From contig NC_022084.1 of NCBI RefSeq assembly GCF_000246985.2, positions 1,348,817 through 1,412,816 of the forward strand: a stretch of DNA of 64,000 bases, written 5' to 3'. Numbering within the stretch: the first letter of the stretch is position 1; each line of letters begins with the position of its first letter. This document shows, piece by piece, positions 57,392-64,000 of the stretch. Below the pieces are notes generated by a model. It saw only the letters and a list, made by a program, of their open reading frames with translations. It had not been told where the DNA came from and searched no databases. This DNA is from Thermococcus litoralis DSM 5473 (lineage in GTDB: Archaea; Methanobacteriota_B; Thermococci; Thermococcales; Thermococcaceae). Position numbers and translations under genes: made by a program.

Positions 57392-57547
57392 GTGGGAGTA
57401 ATAACCATCTCCGTTGATGATGAAGTCGAGAAGAAATTCAGAGAACTCGTGGAGAAAAAATACGGGAAAATCAGAGGGGCTTTAGGTGTTGCGGTAACCG
57501 AAGCAATGAAACTCTGGATTAAAAAAGTCGAAAGCGAGGAAAAATGA
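57392..57547 (+). CDS. Ribbon-helix-helix-like small protein of the IS
   Basis: 51 residues: a beta strand (GVITISVDDEVEKKF) and two helices (RELVEKKYG, GVAVTEAMKLWIKKVE), the ribbon-helix-helix pattern. GTG start with GGGGAG 4 nt upstream. Its stop overlaps the tnpB start (ATGA), so translation is coupled. Could repress the element or aid TnpB; unproved. Confidence 0.75.
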   Translation: MGVITISVDDEVEKKFRELVEKKYGKIRGALGVAVTEAMKLWIKKVESEEK

Positions 57548-58839
57548 AACGAGCAGTAACGGTAAAACTCCAGCCCTCAAAAACCCAAGAGAAAACTCTC
57601 AAAGAGTTAATCCTAACCAGCTCGAAAGTCTGGAACAGAGTAAACTACCTTCGCAGGCAGGAATTCTTTGAGGGGAAACCCATAGACTTTCTCAAAACCG
57701 AGAAAATAGTTTATGAAGAGTTTAAATCCGAAATAGGCTCTGCAACAGTCCAGCAAATAGCAAGAAAGAACGCCGAGAGCTGGCGTTCCTTCTTCTCTCT
57801 CATAAGGAACAAGCGTAACGGGGAACTCCCCAAGTGGTTCAAACCAAAACCGCCAGACTACATCAAAGAAGGAGGCTTAATCGTCCTTAGAAATGACCAA
57901 TACAAGATTGAGGGGAATAAACTAATCCTCAAAGGCCTTGGCAAATTCAAGAGACTGGAAGTCCAGTTCAAGGGGAGAATACACTTGAAGGGTAAACAGG
58001 GAAGATTAGAGATAACTTACGACCCGATAAGGCGGAAGTGGTATGCTCACATCTCATACACGGTTGAGGAGAGGTTTTATGACCAAGAGTGGATCAAACT
58101 TCCAAAAGAACCTTTGGGCAATCTCTCAGCGGGCATAGACCTTGGAGTCAACAATCTAATGGCCGTTTACGTTGAAAACGGGGAGAGCTTTTTAGTGAAC
58201 GGTAGGCCACTCAAGAGCATAGCCTTCTACTGGAGGAAGAGGATTGCCGAGTATCAGTCGAGGCTTAATAAAAGCGGAGCTAAAAAGAGCAGAAAGCTCT
58301 CAAGAATGCACGAGAAGGCGAAGCTACAAGCCAGGCATTACATTAACACAGCAGTAAGACAAACCGTTGAAAGGCTTTATCATCTTGGAGTTTCGAGGAT
58401 AGTCGTCGGTTATCCAAAAGAAATAGCCAGAAACCCTGATAAGGGGAGAAAGCAGAATTATCTTCTCTCTCACGTGTGGCGGTTTAACACGGTAATAAAA
58501 CGGCTCAAGGAAGTCGCCGAAGAGTATGGGATTTCCGTTATTGTTGTTAATGAGGCTTTTACTTCAAAGCTTTATCCCGTCTGCGGGAAGCCCCACGAAG
58601 GGGCACGTTTTGTTAGAGGACTTTTTAAGTGTCCCGTGGCGGGGCTTGTCTTTAATGCAGACCTCGTTGGAGCGTTTAATATTTTGAAAAAAGTTGTGAA
58701 AACCATAACCCCGAGCCTGCCGGGCTTAGCGGCAGGTAGGGGTAATTGGGGGAAGACCGTCCCAGAGGGGCTGAAAGCCCGTTTTGAATTGGGTTTTAAT
58801 GAAGCCCCTCAAACCTTCCCGTCAATGGCGAGGGGTTAA
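57544..58839 (+). CDS. tnpB: TnpB RNA-guided nuclease of IS605 family
   Basis: 431 residues. RuvC acids are in place: Asp199 (GIDLGVNN), Glu337 (VVNEAFTSK), Asp373 (NADLVGAFNIL). The zinc ribbon is damaged: only Cys347 (YPVCGKPHEG) and Cys363 (FKCPVAGL) of four remain, with Tyr344 and Ala366 where Cys is usual. TnpB cuts DNA next to the element's target motif using a guide RNA from the right end. Whether this one is active is uncertain. Confidence 0.92.
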   Translation: MKRAVTVKLQPSKTQEKTLKELILTSSKVWNRVNYLRRQEFFEGKPIDFLKTEKIVYEEFKSEIGSATVQQIARKNAESWRSFFSLIRNKRNGELPKWFKPKPPDYIKEGGLIVLRNDQYKIEGNKLILKGLGKFKRLEVQFKGRIHLKGKQGRLEITYDPIRRKWYAHISYTVEERFYDQEWIKLPKEPLGNLSAGIDLGVNNLMAVYVENGESFLVNGRPLKSIAFYWRKRIAEYQSRLNKSGAKKSRKLSRMHEKAKLQARHYINTAVRQTVERLYHLGVSRIVVGYPKEIARNPDKGRKQNYLLSHVWRFNTVIKRLKEVAEEYGISVIVVNEAFTSKLYPVCGKPHEGARFVRGLFKCPVAGLVFNADLVGAFNILKKVVKTITPSLPGLAAGRGNWGKTVPEGLKARFELGFNEAPQTFPSMARG

Positions 58840-58877
58840 AGCCGAACCCTCGCCGTTCACGGCGGGGAGGAGGTCAG
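58700..58877 (+). ncRNA. Predicted omega/reRNA scaffold at the IS right end
   Basis: By analogy with ISDra2 and others, the RNA covers the tnpB 3' end and right end, with the guide continuing into the flank at 58878. Stems seen: CCTGCCG/CGGCAGG (58716-58722, 58730-58736) and the terminal hairpin 58848-58867 with TTCA loop. The 5' boundary is a guess. Confidence 0.5.
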
Positions 58878-59015
58878 AATCACTTCGTCGCCCTTTAGCT
58901 GATTAACGAATTCCCTAAGTTTTTCTCTGTTTTTTCCATACTCTGGGAATAAAATTTTTTCAAAATTTCTATCCGTTAGAGCTTCATCGTATCTGTCTCC
59001 AGTAACTATTATCAT

Positions 59016-59585
59016 CTACTTCACCAGGTCAACAGCTATAGCCCCTATAACTGCAAAGGTACTCACAATGATTGTGGCGCTGATGTATTGTCCCAATGAA
59101 AAGTTTGCAATATTGCCTATGCCGTATAGGTATATCAAAAGGACTGAGGTCATGTAAGAGACAGCCGTAACGGTGAGCAATCTCTTAGGTATGTGGTGCC
59201 ATTCTTCTTTTGCGATATTTGAGAGTTTGGCTTTTGAAATAAAAAGGTAGGCCATTAAGAGGGTCATCAGAAAGATAGCAAGTGTTCGCCATATGTCTAT
59301 TGTTTTTGCTATGTCCCAGATCTCCTCGGTAAAAAGGAACGGAAGGGAAAATGTCATTGCACCGATAATCTCCTGGACCACATCATCCCATCCAAGTTTA
59401 TCGGGTTTGTTTTTCTTATCTAACTCTTCTTGTATCTCATCTACTTGCTTAGAGAGTTTTGCCATATTTTCGTTTAGCTTTTTAAGTTCGCTTTCCATTT
59501 TTTCACGCTCAGCCACTCTGGGGTCAATCATCTCTTCAGCATTGGATTCATTCATCATCGCACTATTTGAGTTATAAAAACTCAT
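59016..59585 (-). CDS. DUF2391-like integral membrane protein
   Basis: 189 residues: an N-terminal coiled coil (MESELKKLNENMAKLSKQVDEIQEELDKK), then about four membrane helices with EIIGAMTFSLPFLFTEEIWDIA and WHHIPKRLLTVTAVSYMTSVLLIYLYG. Function unknown. TATA TTTTATATG overlaps the start region; the message is probably nearly leaderless. Followed directly by the broken TOPRIM gene. Confidence 0.8.
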   Translation of the reverse strand: MSFYNSNSAMMNESNAEEMIDPRVAEREKMESELKKLNENMAKLSKQVDEIQEELDKKNKPDKLGWDDVVQEIIGAMTFSLPFLFTEEIWDIAKTIDIWRTLAIFLMTLLMAYLFISKAKLSNIAKEEWHHIPKRLLTVTAVSYMTSVLLIYLYGIGNIANFSLGQYISATIIVSTFAVIGAIAVDLVK

Positions 59586-59633
59586 ATAAAGCTTTTTATT
59601 TTTCTATGCCAAAAGTGTTTCTGGCGAGCTAAT

Positions 59634-60362
59634 ATGGAAGAAGTCCTTCTCTTACTTATGGTGGGGCTTGGAGGTTTTATAGGTTCTTTGATGAGCGGAG
59701 GGAGTTTAATAACCTTATTTATCCTCACTCTCTTCAATATTCCCGCAAAAACCGCTGTTGGAACATTAAAGATGATTATTGCGGCATTAACCCTTGTGTC
59801 TTCTCTCACATACCTTAAAGCAGGCATTTTAAATCTAAAGACGGCTTCAACTATTGTGCTCTTTTCTCTGCTTGGCTCCTACATTGGTAGTGTTTTCTTG
59901 CTGAGTATTTCTGAGGAGGCCGCAAATTTTGTAGTGATGGTGTTTCTTATAATAGGGACATATTTTACATTAAAAGCGCCACAAGGGGAGCCTATGCTTA
60001 GTGGAAAGCTGTCTCAATCCATTGTGGGCCTGGCAATTGGCAGCTACATAGGTGTTTTGGGAATAGCCTCTACCCTTGTGGTAATCTCTCTCCTGAGGAT
60101 GTTCTTTAGGGTAGACATTTTGAGGGCAAACGCAATGGCAAAGGTAATTATCTTCTTCAACAACTTTGTTGCGTTCATAAACTATGCAAAAAACGGCAGT
60201 GTGGATTATTCCGTTGGGATGCTTCTTATGTTGCCCGTCATTATTGGCTCATGGCTAGGTGCTAAGACTGCCCTTAAAATGGATCCCAAGTACCTCAAAG
60301 GGGTATTTGTTGGCATTTCTCTGCTGACCTTGGTTAATCTATTGAGAAATTTGGTAAGCTAG
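59634..60362 (+). CDS. TauE/SafE-family membrane permease
   Basis: 242 residues, about eight helices. The two TauE repeats are seen as GLGGFIGSLMSGGSLITLFILTLFNIPAKTAVGTLKM and GSYIGVLGIASTLVVISLLRMFFRVDILRANAMAKV. Members export sulfite or organosulfonates; substrate here unknown. Confidence 0.9.
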   Translation: MEEVLLLLMVGLGGFIGSLMSGGSLITLFILTLFNIPAKTAVGTLKMIIAALTLVSSLTYLKAGILNLKTASTIVLFSLLGSYIGSVFLLSISEEAANFVVMVFLIIGTYFTLKAPQGEPMLSGKLSQSIVGLAIGSYIGVLGIASTLVVISLLRMFFRVDILRANAMAKVIIFFNNFVAFINYAKNGSVDYSVGMLLMLPVIIGSWLGAKTALKMDPKYLKGVFVGISLLTLVNLLRNLVS

Positions 60363-60410
60363 GCAAATCTTAATAAAATTCAAAGTTGAAAAGATATAGA
60401 GGTGACAAAT

Positions 60411-61874
60411 ATGAAGAAGGCCGTGGGTTTTGTAATGGCGTTGTTGTTCTTTCTCTCTGGTGTAGGAGTAGCCAATGCATACAGCTTTTCAATAGACTCA
60501 ACAAATGCCGTTATCGTGCTTCCCACTACAAAGGTTGTGAACAATCAACCCCTTCACATAAACGAAGACGCAATTGCTGGAGCACGGCTTGGAGCATTCT
60601 TAGTCCTTAAGGGAATAAAACCGAGCTCATACTCCACATACGTTGAGGTTCCAGTGACGTACAGGAGTGTTATTATCCCAGATAACGATCAATATTATAA
60701 GTTGAGTGAAACAGACATGCCTGATGTGGGTTTAGTTCTTGGAGAAACTCCAGAAGGAAAGAAAATTGTTATTGCAGTGAACTTTTCAAGAGTTCTCTAC
60801 AATTCAACGTTAAAGAAGGCACAGTTCGGAGATAGAAGTGTAGAGATAATATTCAATGAGAACACGACACCACTAAGCCTTGGTGGGGAGAACTCAAAAC
60901 TCGTATCAACGGTTGAAAACGGAAAGGACACCCTTTACATATACTCCTATGAAGAGAAAAGTGATTCGAAGTCTCTTGGGAGCACATTAACAGTAAATGG
61001 ATGGAAGATTTACTTTGTTGATATTGACACTGAGCAGAAAAAGACCCTTGTAGAGATAACATACCCCAGTGGGCTGGAAAAGACTCAAACACTCTACAAA
61101 GAGAAGTATTACATTATGTATGTGGATTCCCAAGGTCAGGAGGACTTTGAGATATACGATGCTTATCCCAGTGGAAGGATTGAGACCCTGCTGGAGGAAG
61201 GTGCTCAAAAAGTTCTTGTGTTTACTCCTTCGGACTTCTTCATAGGGATTGGCGGTACCAAGCAGGTTACTTATGAATATGAATATTATGAAAAAACCAC
61301 AAAATACCAAGATGGGGATGTGTACAAAGGACAGTGGGTCTGGGATATCGATCCCTCAAACTATTTATTCACCCTCTATCTCCATGTTGACCCTGAAAAC
61401 GGATTCCCAGTTGTAACCTTAGGAGATGGTGATGTATTGAACCTCCCTATGTTCGCCCTTAGCATCTCACCAGTATTTGATAAGGATAACAATGGGGCTA
61501 TAACGGGGATAACAGGCTACAGGTTTTTGAGGACAGTTACAGTCAAGAAGAAGATCACGGTAGAAACGACAAAAGCCGAGGTTGTAGGCGATGTTAACTC
61601 CCTCATAATAACCGATGAAGAGCTTTCGAGTCTTCCAAACGACAAACATGTGATAATAATTGGAGGATGGGTCAGCAACAAAGCTTGGAAGGTCTTAGAA
61701 CAAAACTATGATTCAGCAACAATAGAGGGCCTCAAAAACGACATAATGAATAAGGGCCACGTAGTCGCTATTTTGAACAATCCAAACAATCCAAACTTTA
61801 AAGTTATAATCTTGGCAGGAAAAGACTACATACACACAAAGAAAGCTGTGGACGAATTTATGTCCAAAGCTTAG
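60411..61874 (+). CDS. Secreted S-layer-like protein, unknown
   Basis: 487 residues. Signal peptide (AVGFVMALLFFLSGVGVANA), then a Tyr/Thr-rich beta domain with few Lys clusters, and a C-terminal alpha/beta domain (NDKHVIIIGGWVSNKAWKVLEQ, ILAGKDYIHTKKAVDEFM). It resembles archaeal S-layer-associated proteins in layout. GAGGTGA before ATG 60411. Confidence 0.75.
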   Translation: MKKAVGFVMALLFFLSGVGVANAYSFSIDSTNAVIVLPTTKVVNNQPLHINEDAIAGARLGAFLVLKGIKPSSYSTYVEVPVTYRSVIIPDNDQYYKLSETDMPDVGLVLGETPEGKKIVIAVNFSRVLYNSTLKKAQFGDRSVEIIFNENTTPLSLGGENSKLVSTVENGKDTLYIYSYEEKSDSKSLGSTLTVNGWKIYFVDIDTEQKKTLVEITYPSGLEKTQTLYKEKYYIMYVDSQGQEDFEIYDAYPSGRIETLLEEGAQKVLVFTPSDFFIGIGGTKQVTYEYEYYEKTTKYQDGDVYKGQWVWDIDPSNYLFTLYLHVDPENGFPVVTLGDGDVLNLPMFALSISPVFDKDNNGAITGITGYRFLRTVTVKKKITVETTKAEVVGDVNSLIITDEELSSLPNDKHVIIIGGWVSNKAWKVLEQNYDSATIEGLKNDIMNKGHVVAILNNPNNPNFKVIILAGKDYIHTKKAVDEFMSKA

Positions 61875-62041
61875 CCTTTTCCTTTACTTTTTGTAAGAAC
61901 GCTTATTTTACCGCGCTCTGATTGTAGCACGGATTAAAATGGCTCTTCTTATTTTAGCTGTTTGGGACATCTCTGGAGCGTATTTAAGCTTTTCTGCTTC
62001 ATTTCGATAAGCTTATAAACGCTATGATATATAATTCAACC

Positions 62042-63214
62042 ATGCTTGGGAGCTACAACAGAGATGCAAAATTGTTAATAGCAGCCAATGCAGCAGGCCA
62101 GTTGTTCCTCCAGTTTTCCATATTCATAATGCCCTTTTACCTTAGGGCTTTAGGTTATGGGATGGATAAAATGGGAATTTTCTTCTCAATCCAGACTTTT
62201 GTTGGTGGACTTTTCTTTTTGATCGCTGGTCAGGTGTCTCTTAAGCTTGGCTACAAGAAAACTTTGATTCTCGGGGCACTTTTGGGATTGATGGGAAGAA
62301 TACTCCAAGTTTTGGCACTCAACTTTTACATTATTGCTCTGGGATTCTTTTTAATAGGTGCTAATATGGGGATAAGGCAGCCCAACTTTTACGCTTTGCT
62401 GAGTGAGGAAGTAGGAGAGAAGCAGAGGCATCATGCTTTTTCTATAAGCTTTGGAATTGGAACGATTTTAAATGCTCTGGGAGTGTTAATTGCTGGATTT
62501 GCCCCCGGTTTCTTTGTGGAAACTTTTGGAATAACAAGCGAACTCGCATACAGGCTTGTTGTTTCCTTGGCAATTCTCCAGTTTGCCCTTGTAATCCCAA
62601 TCCTTTTGGTAATCAAAGACGTCCCAGTAAAGAATCCGCGTATAAACTGGAGGAAGGAACTTGTTGTAAAGATCCTCAAGTTTTCACTTCCTTCGGCAAT
62701 GATAGGTTTGGGAGCAGGAATAACGATTCCCTATATGAGTCTATACTTTAACCTTCGCTTTGGACAAACGTTAGCGGTTATAAGCGGGGTTTTCTTTGCC
62801 CAACAGCTGGTCATGGGCATAGGCTCTTTCATACTTCCAAAGCTCGTAGATAAAATCGGCCCTGTGAAGACTATTTCCCTCTTCCAGAGCATCGCTGCTT
62901 TTCTCTTTGGAATATTCCCATCGTTGGAACTCTTCCTCTTAGCGGCGTTTGTTTATATCATCCGGTCAATCCTTATGAACATTGTGTGGCCTATAAATGA
63001 TGCCTTCATGATGGGATTTTTTACAACTGAGGAAAAGGCAACGGCTGCGGGGATTAGAAGGGCTTTTTCCACCTTCATGAGGGGATTGGGGAATTATATA
63101 GGGGGCATACTGTTTTCAATTTCCCTTAGCTATCCTTTCTATGCCACGGCAACCCTCTACGTAACAGCCACCCTGATATTCTACTTCTTCTTCGCTAGGT
63201 ACAACAAAGTTTAA
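62042..63214 (+). CDS. MFS transporter
   Basis: 390 residues with 12 membrane helices: MPFYLRALGYGMDKMGIFFSIQTFVGGLFFLIAGQVSLKLGYKKTLILGALLG (MFS motif A variant), EKQRHHAFSISFGIGTILNALG, FSLPSAMIGLGAGITIPYMSLYF. Substrate unknown. TATA GCTTATAAAC at about 62009 puts the transcript start near ATG 62042, so the message is probably leaderless. Confidence 0.9.
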   Translation: MLGSYNRDAKLLIAANAAGQLFLQFSIFIMPFYLRALGYGMDKMGIFFSIQTFVGGLFFLIAGQVSLKLGYKKTLILGALLGLMGRILQVLALNFYIIALGFFLIGANMGIRQPNFYALLSEEVGEKQRHHAFSISFGIGTILNALGVLIAGFAPGFFVETFGITSELAYRLVVSLAILQFALVIPILLVIKDVPVKNPRINWRKELVVKILKFSLPSAMIGLGAGITIPYMSLYFNLRFGQTLAVISGVFFAQQLVMGIGSFILPKLVDKIGPVKTISLFQSIAAFLFGIFPSLELFLLAAFVYIIRSILMNIVWPINDAFMMGFFTTEEKATAAGIRRAFSTFMRGLGNYIGGILFSISLSYPFYATATLYVTATLIFYFFFARYNKV

Positions 63215-63257
63215 GCGTTTCGACAAGTTTATAAACGAGGCAAATGACAAAAAAGCG

Positions 63258-64000
63258 ATGCTCCAAAGCTACAGAGGATTCAGCAGAGATGCCAAGCTTG
63301 TTGTCGTTTATTCCTTCTTAGCCTGGTTAGGGGGTAATATCGCATGGTTTATTCTTCCGTTTTATTACTCCTCGCTTGGCATGAGTTTTTCTCAGATAGG
63401 AGTTATCTTTTCAATCTCCACCCTAGTTCAAGCGGTAACCCTTCTGGGTTCGGGATATATCAGTGTTAAACTTGGATATAGAAGAACTATCCTGGCTGCA
63501 GTGGGCATATTTTTTGTTGCCAGGCTTTTTCAAGTGTTTATTCCAGAATTCTGGTCTTTTGCACTTGCATCTGTTTTGTTGGGAATAGGAATGGCACTTG
63601 AGGGACCGGCACTGATGTCCCTCTTAAGTGAAGAAGCTAGCGATGAAAGGAGGCACTATCTCTTCAGCTTAAATGCCGCTTTGGGAACGATAGGCGCTGC
63701 ATTGGGGATGTACTTGGGTGGTTTACTACCCAAGATGCTCGATGGTTCAAACCCATATAAAATGACGCTCTTGTTTGTTGCATTACTTGTTCCGATTCAG
63801 GGCTTCTTCATTTTCATGGTTTCTCCAGTTTTGAAGAGGGAAGAAAAGAAACTCAGGTTTGAAAGGGAGCTTGTGATCAAAATCGCAAAGTTTTCCCTCC
63901 CATCGGCTTTAATTGGCTTGGGGGCTGGGGTTACGATACCCTATATGGGGCTGTGGTTCAACAAACGTTTTGGAACCAGCTTGGAGAGCATTGGTGGTCT
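63258..64000 (+). CDS. MFS transporter, tandem paralogue, 3' end cut by window
   Basis: About 247 residues visible: SYRGFSRDAKLVVVYSFLAWLGGNIAWFILPFYYSSLGMSFSQIG, KLGYRRTILAAVG, FSLPSALIGLGAGVTIPYMGLWFNKRFG. Clearly a duplicate of the preceding gene, with the same promoter layout (GTTTATAAACG about 30 nt before ATG 63258). Confidence 0.92.
   Translation, partial: MLQSYRGFSRDAKLVVVYSFLAWLGGNIAWFILPFYYSSLGMSFSQIGVIFSISTLVQAVTLLGSGYISVKLGYRRTILAAVGIFFVARLFQVFIPEFWSFALASVLLGIGMALEGPALMSLLSEEASDERRHYLFSLNAALGTIGAALGMYLGGLLPKMLDGSNPYKMTLLFVALLVPIQGFFIFMVSPVLKREEKKLRFERELVIKIAKFSLPSALIGLGAGVTIPYMGLWFNKRFGTSLESIGG

Larger units (their letters stand above)
57263..58877 (+). mobile_element. IS200/IS605-family element (tnpB only, with RHH gene)
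   Basis: Removing 57263-58877 rejoins the host gene in frame (LKGDEVI + VTASLELIDL), which fixes both ends. The left flank ends in TTAC, the IS608-type target, and no bases are duplicated, as expected for this family. Subterminal hairpins: left CCTCGCC/GGCGGGG (57279-57298), right 58848-58867. There is no tnpA, so it would need a transposase in trans. Confidence 0.9.
56248..59015 (-). pseudogene. TOPRIM-like (DUF3226-like) gene broken by two insertions
   Basis: Three minus-strand pieces form one protein. Piece 1 (58878-59015): MIIVTGDRYDEALTDRNF to LKGDEVI. Piece 2 (56538-57262): VTASLELIDLILKRFQ, VLFCEGKTDSKFFKA (TOPRIM-type Glu), IIPSEGNAGVIRNLENFL, then a one-base slip near 56820 leading to EWQKPTIEDFMLAILEGDKTF. 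Piece 3 (56248 to about 56330): SPKWKVEKVLKESKIYEKM then stop. The IS at 57263-58877 and a TnpB remnant at 56399-56537 separate them. Starts immediately after the DUF2391 gene. Confidence 0.75.

Overview
The window looks like chromosome from a hyperthermophilic archaeon of the Thermococcales, most likely a Thermococcus. The evidence is a tungsten GAPOR, a type V FBP aldolase/phosphatase, TrmB-type and TRASH-type regulators, archaeal TATA promoters, and many starts set by a GGTGAT-like ribosome binding site about 4 nt upstream. GTG and TTG starts are common.

Layout. (1) 1-7.2 kb, visibly GC-rich, minus strand: an aromatic amino acid operon read as tar regulator, split transketolase, DAHP synthase, aroB, aroD, aroE, aroK, aroA. 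(2) 7.5-12.3 kb: peroxiredoxin and an FTR1 iron permease, each behind a DtxR-like box, then CoA-binding and DUF302 proteins, an HMA chaperone, a YHS protein and a MerA-like reductase. (3) 12.3-18.1 kb: a decayed ABC exporter, a DMT transporter, an acetyltransferase, and a secreted glycoprotein paired with a membrane-bound HTH protein. (4) 18.3-34 kb, AT-richer: a metal island with an ArsR-type repressor and Zn/Cd ATPase, CopB, CopA, the TRASH regulator CopR, Met/His-rich and thiol-redox proteins, interrupted by a transsulfuration operon. (5) 34-39.8 kb: arsenic genes (acr3, arsC, an ArsR-type repressor, a second BASS transporter), OsmC and a CDF metal exporter. (6) 39.7-43.7 kb: an Fe-S and sulfur module (NifX-like proteins, ferredoxin, a Cys-rich protein, a DGC protein, SufC, SufB) with two textbook SurR sites. 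(7) 43.8-47.7 kb: FBPase, GAPOR and TPI, with TrmBL1-type motifs placed for opposite regulation. (8) 47.7-56.3 kb: a sugar ABC operon with a TrmB-like regulator, two Gfo/Idh/MocA oxidoreductases and a glycosyltransferase. (9) 56.2-59 kb: a TOPRIM-like gene broken by an IS605-type TnpB element and by a TnpB right-end remnant. (10) 59-64 kb: membrane and surface proteins and tandem MFS transporters.

A recurrent feature is the single-base indel, often in or next to a short homopolymer, in otherwise well-conserved genes (aroK, aroD, copB, the cysteine synthase, a DUF302 gene and others). Sequencing error is the simplest explanation; recent gene decay is the alternative. Several decayed genes cannot be explained that way, including an ABC ATPase lacking its Walker A region and the twice-interrupted TOPRIM gene.

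No rRNA, tRNA or CRISPR array was seen.
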